From the NCBI GenBank assembly GCA_002396085.1, contig DGWI01000021.1, forward strand, positions 1-11,210: DNA of 11,210 bases, given 5' to 3'. The first letter of the stretch is position 1; each line of letters opens with the position of its first letter. Of this stretch, positions 1 through 5,097 are shown one piece after another. The stretch comes from Porphyromonadaceae bacterium UBA4262 (GTDB lineage Bacteria > Bacteroidota > Bacteroidia > Bacteroidales > Muribaculaceae). A program made the translations under genes and the position numbers. Below the pieces are notes generated by a model that did not search any database, had not been told where the DNA came from, and was given only the letters and a program-made list of their open reading frames with translations.

Positions 1-23
1 TCCAACTTTTTGGGGTCACTTCA
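1..23. mobile_element. Possible terminal inverted repeat of an IS3-family element (rest lies off the left edge)
   Basis: Read on the minus strand, this stretch is TGAAGTGACCCC followed by AAAAAGTTGGA. It begins with TG and has the TGACCCC-AAAA-GTT layout that I recall from ends of IS3-family elements in Bacteroidetes. If so, the element body lies to the left and its outer end is at about 23 (or 25). No transposase and no target duplication are visible, because the window starts inside the repeat. Family assignment is from memory and unverified. Confidence 0.35.
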
Positions 24-64
24 CACTGTGCCACGGCTTTTTTGGTGTTTCAGAGAATTGGGGA

Positions 65-772
65 TTATGCCTCAGCCTCCTTGTCCATGTTGATGACCTT
101 CCAGATGCAAGCTGCAAGTGCGCCACCCACAAATGGACCAACGATGAAGATCCACAGTTGGTTCAGGGCATCGCCACCAGCCAGCAGGGCGGGACCAATC
201 GAGCGAGCGGGGTTAACGCTGGTGCCCGTGTAGTGAATGCCCACCAGGTGGATGAGAATCAGCGACAGACCGATGGCAAGGCCAGCCAGGTTGTTGGTGG
301 CACCGTTGGTCTTGCTCGTGGCACCCAGAACGACCAGGACAAAGAGCATGGTCAAAACAATCTCGGCAATCAGGCCGGTAGTGACCGATACTTGTCCTGC
401 TTGGCCAATCTCGTTGAGGGTCTGAAGTCCGTTAGCACCCAGGCCACTGTCAAAGCCAGCCAGCACACCCAGTACACATGCAGCCAGGATTGCGCCGATG
501 GTCTGGAAAATCATGTACATGCCGCAGTCCTTGGCATTGATGCCGCCGTTGAGGAACACACCCAGTGTGATGGCGGGGTTGATGTGGCAACCGCTGATGC
601 CACCGATGGTGTAGGCCATGGCTACAACGGCAAGACCGAAGGCTATTGCTGTACCAATTACGGCAGGAGTGCCAGCAACAACACCTGTGTTACATCCCAG
701 ACTCACAGCTGCACCGCAGCCGAGGAATGTCAGTACGAACGTACCAACCAATTCTGCTAAATATTTCTTCAT
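65..772 (-). CDS. aqpZ: Aquaporin Z-type water channel (MIP family)
   Basis: Inner-membrane channel of the major intrinsic protein family, expected to carry water. The 235-residue length is normal for the family, and the protein is hydrophobic throughout with six expected membrane segments. Both pore loops are intact: NPA at 65-67 in GCHINPAITLG, and NPA at 187-189 followed by Arg190 in TSVNPARS. By alignment to E. coli AqpZ from memory, the aromatic/arginine selectivity filter is Phe45, His175, Thr184 and Arg190. That F/H/T/R set is typical of water-selective channels rather than glycerol facilitators, which usually have smaller residues at the His position. The start codon lies about 55 nt downstream of the predicted transcription start. 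The gene is transcribed away from the ugd cluster from a divergent intergenic region. No strong terminator is visible between its stop and the left edge. Confidence 0.95.
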   Translation of the reverse strand: MKKYLAELVGTFVLTFLGCGAAVSLGCNTGVVAGTPAVIGTAIAFGLAVVAMAYTIGGISGCHINPAITLGVFLNGGINAKDCGMYMIFQTIGAILAACVLGVLAGFDSGLGANGLQTLNEIGQAGQVSVTTGLIAEIVLTMLFVLVVLGATSKTNGATNNLAGLAIGLSLILIHLVGIHYTGTSVNPARSIGPALLAGGDALNQLWIFIVGPFVGGALAACIWKVINMDKEAEA

Positions 773-834
773 AATGTCTTGAAAATAAAGTTATTAAATA
801 GGTTTGACTTGTTCTCTTGATGCTTAAAGTTACG

Positions 835-865
835 CAAAAATAGACATTTTTTCGATAAACAGCAA
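835..865 (-). promoter_or_regulatory. Predicted promoter of the aquaporin gene
   Basis: On the minus strand there is TATTTTTG (835-842), a perfect match to the Bacteroidetes -7 box TAnnTTTG. A TTG -33 element (863-865) lies 20 nt upstream. Transcription would start near 828, giving an AT-rich leader of roughly 55 nt with no Shine-Dalgarno sequence, as is usual in this phylum. Confidence 0.65.
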
Positions 866-886
866 GTTTTTCTCGCAAAAAATGTG

Positions 887-894
887 TACATTTG
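887..894 (+). promoter_or_regulatory. Predicted promoter of the ugd-lipoprotein cluster
   Basis: TACATTTG is a perfect TAnnTTTG -7 box, followed by CACC as often seen at Bacteroidales promoters. No clean TTTG -33 element lies at the expected distance, so the match rests on the -7 box. It points toward ugd, which makes this a divergent promoter region with the aquaporin promoter only about 20 nt away. The leader of about 117 nt contains a small hairpin, ATTCTC (945-950) with GAGAAT (957-962), and ends in a 7-bp repeat array. Confidence 0.55.
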
Positions 895-982
895 CACCAC
901 AATTGTGTGAATTAAACTAAACCACGAATTAACGAATTGTCCTTATTCTCATCACCGAGAATGGCTGGGATAGAAGCGATTT

Positions 983-1010
983 TTAATTCTTAATTATGAA
1001 TTCTTAATTA
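983..1010 (+). repeat. Array of four 7-bp repeats just before the ugd start codon
   Basis: Four head-to-tail units, TTAATTC, TTAATTA, TGAATTC and TTAATTA, end 7 nt before the ATG at 1018. The array lies in the predicted 5' untranslated leader and is almost pure A/T, so it should keep the start region unstructured. A similar 7-bp array precedes glyQS and a 9-bp array precedes the prenyl synthase gene. The function is unknown. Confidence 0.8.
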
Positions 1011-1017
1011 AAGCAAA

Positions 1018-2331
1018 ATGAACATTTCAATTGTAGGTACAGGATATATGGGTCTGGTGACGGGCACTTGCTTCGCCGACCTGGGCGCTACAGTGACGTG
1101 TGTCGACACTGACCGTCAGAAGATCAATCGGTTAGTCTATGGTTCAATACCCATCTACGAACCAGGACTTGAAAAGGCCATTACAACTAATGTCAACGAG
1201 GGTCGCCTGCGCTTTGTCGGCGACTTTGCCAAGGGGTTTACCGATGTTGACTATGTGTTCTGCGCCATCGACACCACGCCCGACGAGGACGGCTCGACCG
1301 ACTTGGCCCCAATCTATGACATCGCACGAGTGTTCGGGCAGAGCATCAACCAGCCCAGTACATTCGTCCTCAAGTCGACCGTGCCCGTAGGCACTGCACT
1401 TAAGGTCATCGACATCATCGAGCAGGAGATTGCCGACCGCAAGGTTGACATCCACTTCGATGTGGTTAGCAATCCCGACTTCATCACCGAGGGTAATGCC
1501 ATCAAGGACTTCCTCAAGCCCGACCGCATCATCATCGGCACAGAGCGGCCCTCGGCTGTCGATGCCATGAAGCGGCTCTATCACACCATTCTGCACCACA
1601 ACGAGTATCATGTGATCTATACCGACACTCGCACAGCCGAGATGATCAAGTATGCCGCAACATCGATGCTGGCCACTCGCGTCAGTTTCATGAACGAAAT
1701 CGCCAACTTGTGCGAGCGCGTGGGTGCCGACATCAACACGGTGAGGCACGGCGTGGGCACAGACAGTCGTATCGGGCCCAAGTATATCTTCCCGGGCTGT
1801 GGTTATGGCGGTACCCTTTTCCCGCAGGACATTAAAGACCTCATCAAGATTGGCCAAAACAATGGCTGTGAGATGAAAGTTTTACAGGCTGTTGACGATG
1901 TCAATGTGCACCAGAAGCATATCTTGTTCAAGAAACTCAAGGAGCACTTTGGCGATGATCTCAAGGACAAGACCATCACTCTGTGGGGACTGTCGTTCAA
2001 GCCCGAGACCGACGACATGCGTGAGGCTCCGTCCATCGTGACGCTCGACCTGCTCACCGAGGCAGGCTGCAACATCCGTGTCTACGACCCGGTGGCCATG
2101 AATGCCACCAAACTACGTTGGGATCAAGTCTACTGTGGCATCGACATGTATGATGCAGTCAAGGGGTCCGACGCATTGCTCATCCTCACCGAGTGGAAGC
2201 AGTTCCGCATTCCCGCTTGGGATCGAGTGAAATCACTCATGCGCACCCCGCTGGTCATCGATGGCCGCAACATCTATGACCCCACCGAACTCGAGCACTT
2301 CGGATTCACCTATCGCTGCGTTGGCCGTTGA
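1018..2331 (+). CDS. ugd: UDP-glucose/GDP-mannose dehydrogenase family protein with an altered active site
   Basis: Family members oxidise a sugar nucleotide, typically UDP-glucose to UDP-glucuronate with two NAD+, to supply envelope and capsule polysaccharides. The 437-residue length is normal. It has an N-terminal Rossmann domain (GTGYMGLVTG, 7-16; KSTVPVGT near 120), a central dimerisation domain (AEMIKYA, 207-213) and a C-terminal nucleotide-binding domain from about 315 (LWGLSFKPETDDMREAPS). Against the well-studied Streptococcus pyogenes enzyme, Lys211, Glu158 and Asp271 are kept. The usual GGSCFPKD motif reads GGTLFPQD (264-271), so the nucleophilic cysteine is Leu267. The usual Asn four residues after the Lys is Thr215, and NPEF is NPDF (Asp154). 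Cys261 lies nearby in GCGYGG, but I regard it as a separate family-conserved position. Fold and family are secure; full four-electron activity is doubtful. It is the first gene of a cluster, 3 nt before a lipoprotein gene. Confidence 0.88.
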   Translation: MNISIVGTGYMGLVTGTCFADLGATVTCVDTDRQKINRLVYGSIPIYEPGLEKAITTNVNEGRLRFVGDFAKGFTDVDYVFCAIDTTPDEDGSTDLAPIYDIARVFGQSINQPSTFVLKSTVPVGTALKVIDIIEQEIADRKVDIHFDVVSNPDFITEGNAIKDFLKPDRIIIGTERPSAVDAMKRLYHTILHHNEYHVIYTDTRTAEMIKYAATSMLATRVSFMNEIANLCERVGADINTVRHGVGTDSRIGPKYIFPGCGYGGTLFPQDIKDLIKIGQNNGCEMKVLQAVDDVNVHQKHILFKKLKEHFGDDLKDKTITLWGLSFKPETDDMREAPSIVTLDLLTEAGCNIRVYDPVAMNATKLRWDQVYCGIDMYDAVKGSDALLILTEWKQFRIPAWDRVKSLMRTPLVIDGRNIYDPTELEHFGFTYRCVGR

Positions 2332-2334
2332 GTT

Positions 2335-2934
2335 ATGAAGAAAATACTCATTCTTGCCCTGATGATAGTCGTGCTTGCTGCCTGCCAACAGCAGACTCGT
2401 GAGCAGATTGCCCAGAAGTTGGGCGAGGCGATGATGAAGAAGGTTGAAAAGACTGTCAATCAGCGCATCGCCAACATGCTCAAGGGCATGCTCGAGAACC
2501 CTGATAGTTACGAGCCGCTCAGTACCGATATGGCTATTGTGATGAACAATATGGTGCTCTACGACTCGCAGTCATTTGTCGCGCTGCGTGACATGTGCAA
2601 TCACGTCAAGCAATATCGCATCACCTTCGGCAGCGACACGACATCTGCCGCCGCTCGTGCCGAGATCGAGACTATCAACAACATGGTGCTTGTACTGGTT
2701 GATAAACTCAATGCCGTGGAGCGACGTCCAGTAGAGTTCGAGGCCATTGATGCCTATCATCAATTCAATGTCTTGAGCAAGAAGGGCAAGAAAGTCAAGC
2801 GCGGCTATCACTTCATCATCCATCGTGACAATCGCATCACCCTGCTTTGTGATGACGAGGAGTTTAATAAGGTTCAGGCCTTTGCCGACTCGTTGCTCAA
2901 TGGCAAAGTAAAACTTATCGACGAGAATGGTTAA
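2335..2934 (+). CDS. Hypothetical lipoprotein (199 residues)
   Basis: I do not recognise the family. The N-terminus is a clear type II signal peptide: MKK, a hydrophobic stretch, then lipobox LAAC with lipidation at Cys17. The residues after it (QQQTRE) lack an acidic surface-export patch, so a periplasm-facing lipoprotein is more likely than a surface-exposed one. Residues 20-50 are rich in Lys, Glu, Met and Ala and probably helical. The C-terminal part alternates short beta-like segments (YHFIIHRDNRITLLC) with a helix containing QAFADSL (181-187). It starts 3 nt after the ugd stop and overlaps the next gene by 8 nt, so translation is probably coupled. The context suggests an envelope role, but there is no direct evidence of function. 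Confidence 0.85.
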   Translation: MKKILILALMIVVLAACQQQTREQIAQKLGEAMMKKVEKTVNQRIANMLKGMLENPDSYEPLSTDMAIVMNNMVLYDSQSFVALRDMCNHVKQYRITFGSDTTSAAARAEIETINNMVLVLVDKLNAVERRPVEFEAIDAYHQFNVLSKKGKKVKRGYHFIIHRDNRITLLCDDEEFNKVQAFADSLLNGKVKLIDENG

Positions 2935-3241
2935 GAAAATTGCATACGCATTGTTGGCACTGCTGGCTGTGGCATGCGGCGGCAAGCAGCAAGCCGATGA
3001 CCAACAGACGGCCGACCCCGACGATGCCGTCGCGCGTGGACATGAGGCGGCATGGGCTGTGGCACACACCGACCATACCGACACCATTGCCCTGCAGCGT
3101 GCCATACTCGATGCCCGTGCCACACACGACCAGTATGTGCTCACTGGCGAGGACGAGGCGGCAACCGACTTTGAGCAGGCCTTTGCCGACTCGTTGCGCC
3201 GCGTTGATCCACAACTGGCTCGGCAAATCTTCGGTAACTAG
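2927..3241 (+). CDS. Small hypothetical lipoprotein (104 residues), probably frameshifted near its C-terminus
   Basis: The signal peptide ends in lipobox LAVAC, with lipidation at Cys17, followed by a polar Gln/Asp-rich linker and an Ala/Asp-rich, probably helical region. The family is unknown. The start overlaps the preceding lipoprotein gene by 8 nt. The annotated stop is TAG at 3239-3241, but the next 66 nt in another frame (3244-3309) read as convincing protein (ICYCIVLDGRHVGITTMNREI). That frame ends at a TGA sharing an ATGA overlap with the next start codon. One missing base around 3237-3243 would explain this, and the intact protein would have about 127 residues. It shares QAFADSL, encoded by identical DNA, with its upstream neighbour. 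It could be a genuine mutation or an assembly error. Confidence 0.75.
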   Translation: MVKKIAYALLALLAVACGGKQQADDQQTADPDDAVARGHEAAWAVAHTDHTDTIALQRAILDARATHDQYVLTGEDEAATDFEQAFADSLRRVDPQLARQIFGN

Positions 3242-3309
3242 ACATCTGCTACTGTATCGTGCTCGACGGTCGACACGTCGGCATCACCACAATGAATAGA
3301 GAAATATGA
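3238..3309 (+). pseudogene. Out-of-frame C-terminal tail of the preceding lipoprotein gene
   Basis: This frame is open from 3238 to the TGA at 3307-3309. Its codons are mostly C- or G-ending (ATC, TGC, CTC, GAC, GTC, ACC), like the neighbouring genes. The hydrophobic beta-like stretch CYCIVLDGRHVGITT resembles in layout the YHFIIHRDNRITLL strand pair of the upstream lipoprotein. The terminal TGA overlaps the next gene's ATG as ATGA, the usual signature of coupled genes. It has no start of its own. It is best read as the severed end of the 2927 gene rather than a separate gene or a spacer. Confidence 0.6.
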
Positions 3310-3947
3310 AACACAAATCCCTACTCATCATCGCTGCCATGGCTATTATGCTTGGTGGCTGCAAAGAGGCTCCCACGCGTGCCGGTGAGGCTCTTGCACA
3401 GGAGTTTTACAAGGCATGGGGCGACACGGCGGCTCTCAAGCAGGTCGAGGCTCACTTCCATGCCGTCGAGGACAGCCTGTGGGTGCCCAACACCGGTATG
3501 TATCTGCTCAAGGCTTTTCTTGAAAGCACGGCACGTGACGACTCGACGCGGGCCATTGCGCAACTCATGGCTTACGACCGCGATGACTATGCCGAACTGC
3601 AGGCCTATCGCATCCTGGGCGAGCCGGTAGGGCAACACTTCAGCCCCGATACCGCACGCATCTTGTTACAACTCATCGACTGGTCGGCAGCCATGATGGG
3701 AAAACCCGACTATGCCGATGCCGCCAAGCAAGAAATTGATCGCGAGGTGCAGGACTTGAGCATCGACAAGCAGATGGCCATCTATGCCGTTGCTGCCACG
3801 CCCACTACATTGGGGCTAGAACTCAAGGCCGACCGTGAGTCACCCGAGGCCGACATGCAGCTCATTGACCGCCAAATCAAGGCTTTGGAAAAAATCTATA
3901 CACCCGAGCAGATGCAAGAGTTCCGCAACGCCTACGGGTCAAACTAG
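3306..3947 (+). CDS. Hypothetical lipoprotein (213 residues)
   Basis: I do not recognise the family. The signal peptide ends with lipobox LGGC, with lipidation at Cys19. The mature part is acidic and strongly helical in appearance, with many Ala, Leu, Glu and Asp residues, no further membrane segment and no catalytic motif I can name. Alternating helical segments (AIAQLMAYDRDDYAELQAY, SPDTARILLQLIDWSAAMMG, IDRQIKALEKIYTPEQMQEF) would suit an all-alpha periplasmic domain. Its ATG overlaps the TGA of the restored preceding frame, so it probably belongs to the same operon as ugd and the two other lipoproteins. Its TAG stop lies inside the first unit of the 9-bp repeat array that leads into the prenyl synthase gene. 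Confidence 0.85.
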   Translation: MKHKSLLIIAAMAIMLGGCKEAPTRAGEALAQEFYKAWGDTAALKQVEAHFHAVEDSLWVPNTGMYLLKAFLESTARDDSTRAIAQLMAYDRDDYAELQAYRILGEPVGQHFSPDTARILLQLIDWSAAMMGKPDYADAAKQEIDREVQDLSIDKQMAIYAVAATPTTLGLELKADRESPEADMQLIDRQIKALEKIYTPEQMQEFRNAYGSN

Positions 3948-4006
3948 ACACTCTAGAATATCTAGAAAATCTAGAAAATCTAGAGGGTCTAGAGCGTCTA
4001 GAAAAT
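3944..4006 (+). repeat. Seven tandem 9-bp CTAGAnnnT units before the prenyl synthase start
   Basis: Seven exact 9-bp units share CTAGA and a final T: CTAGACACT, CTAGAATAT, CTAGAAAAT, CTAGAAAAT, CTAGAGGGT, CTAGAGCGT and CTAGAAAAT. Each junction creates the palindrome TCTAGA, while the three remaining positions vary. The array covers the whole gap between the upstream stop codon, which falls inside unit one, and a point 8 nt before the ATG at 4015. The core is kept while the spacer positions drift, which suggests that either the core or the 9-bp period matters. Slippage would change the leader length in 9-nt steps. Confidence 0.92.
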
Positions 4007-4014
4007 AGCAAAAC

Positions 4015-4992
4015 ATGAAAACTTACAACGACTATCTCGACAAAGTCAATCGCGCCATTGCCGCCATTGACTATCCCGCCCAGCCGGCGGGCCTCTATGA
4101 ACCTATTGCCTACACCATGGCGTTGGGGGGCAAGCGATTGCGTCCAGTGCTCACGCTCATGGCATGTGAGGCTCTGGGCGGAAACCCTGACGCAGCCATT
4201 GATGCTGCATTGGGCATCGAACTGTTTCACAACTTCACGCTGCTTCATGACGACGTGATGGACAAGGCCGACGTGCGACGCGGTCAGCCCACCGTTCACC
4301 GCCGATGGAACGAAAATGTGGCTATCCTCAGTGGTGATGCCATGCTCACGATGGCCACCCAGCACATCGAGCGTGTTGACGACCGTTTCTTGCCCGCTGC
4401 CATGCGCTTGTTCAACCGCACCGCTATGGAGATTTATGAGGGGCAGCAGTGGGACATGGATTTTGAGCATCGTCACGATGTCACGCAAGACGAGTACATC
4501 GAGATGATACGCCTCAAGACATCGGTGCTGTTGGGGTGTGCCTGCCAGATGGGTGCCATCATCGCCGATGCTCCTGTTGAAGATCGACAGGCCATCTATG
4601 ACATGGGCATGAATCTGGGGCTCGCTTTCCAGTTGCAGGACGACATGCTCGATGTGTGGGGCGATCCCGCAACCTTCGGCAAGGAAGTGGGGGGCGACAT
4701 CATGAATAACAAGAAGACCTTCCTGCTCATTAACGCTCAGCGGCTGGCACAAGGCGATGATGCACTCGAACTGCGGCACTGGATCAACGACCCCTACGCC
4801 ATGCGTGAGCAGAAGTTTCCTGCCGTGCGGGCCATCTATGAGCGCCTGGGATTGCGTGAACTCAGTCAACAGGCCATCAGCCAATACAACGCTCAGGCTC
4901 TTGAAGCCCTGTCGCGTGTCAACTTTGCCACCGATGATGCCCGTCAAGCATTCGACACCCTCGTCACACGTCTCACCACTCGCGACAAGTAA
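4015..4992 (+). CDS. All-trans polyprenyl diphosphate synthase
   Basis: A cytosolic prenyltransferase that adds isopentenyl diphosphate to allylic diphosphates, feeding quinone and other isoprenoid synthesis. The 325-residue length is typical. The substrate-binding motif GGKRLRP is at 38-44, the first aspartate-rich motif DDVMD at 79-83 followed by RRGQPTVH, and the second motif DDMLD at 209-213 followed by GKEVGGDIMNNKKTF. All Mg2+-binding aspartates are present, so the enzyme should be active. Product length is uncertain. Position -5 before the first motif is Phe74, with no two-residue insertion in the motif. That pattern is known from short-chain (C15-C20) enzymes, whereas E. coli IspB, which makes C40, has a small residue there. 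I therefore favour a farnesyl- or geranylgeranyl-type product over a long quinone tail. The start follows the 9-bp repeat array. The stop is 29 nt before the DUF559 element. Confidence 0.93.
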   Translation: MKTYNDYLDKVNRAIAAIDYPAQPAGLYEPIAYTMALGGKRLRPVLTLMACEALGGNPDAAIDAALGIELFHNFTLLHDDVMDKADVRRGQPTVHRRWNENVAILSGDAMLTMATQHIERVDDRFLPAAMRLFNRTAMEIYEGQQWDMDFEHRHDVTQDEYIEMIRLKTSVLLGCACQMGAIIADAPVEDRQAIYDMGMNLGLAFQLQDDMLDVWGDPATFGKEVGGDIMNNKKTFLLINAQRLAQGDDALELRHWINDPYAMREQKFPAVRAIYERLGLRELSQQAISQYNAQALEALSRVNFATDDARQAFDTLVTRLTTRDK

Positions 4993-5021
4993 TGATGTTA
5001 GGATGGAGATATCAACCTTGG

Positions 5022-5061
5022 TTTCCCCGCCCCTGTAAGGGGAGGGGTAAGGGGAGGGGTA
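5022..5061 (+). repeat. Left terminal inverted repeat with hairpin and G-quadruplex potential
   Basis: The sequence starts TTTCCCC and ends GGGGTA. CCCCGCCCCT (5025-5034) can pair with AGGGGAGGGG (5038-5047) around a 3-nt loop with one G-A mismatch. On the plus strand 5039-5059 holds four runs of four G separated by A, TAA and A, a canonical G-quadruplex pattern. It differs from the right copy at three positions. Confidence 0.9.
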
Positions 5062-5097
5062 TCACACACCATTCGTTTCATTTTAAAAAAACACGAT

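Noticed and set aside
158..760. 200-codon open frame on the plus strand opposite the aquaporin gene
   Set aside because: It is the antisense shadow of a well-conserved channel with both NPA motifs, and its protein is low-complexity and resembles no family.
1144..1857. 237-codon minus-strand frame inside ugd
   Set aside because: Antisense shadow caused by GC-rich third positions; the ugd frame has clear family motifs end to end.
3232..3243. Programmed ribosomal frameshift in the 2927 lipoprotein gene
   Set aside because: No slippery heptamer or downstream structure is evident, so a point deletion or sequence error is the simpler reading.
3952..4006. CRISPR-like array
   Set aside because: The 9-bp period is far too short for repeat-spacer units and there are no cas genes; it is a simple tandem repeat.
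3877..4947. 356-codon open frame on the minus strand
   Set aside because: It is antisense to the prenyl synthase with intact DDxxD motifs. Its N-terminal Ser/Arg repeats come from translating the 9-bp array.
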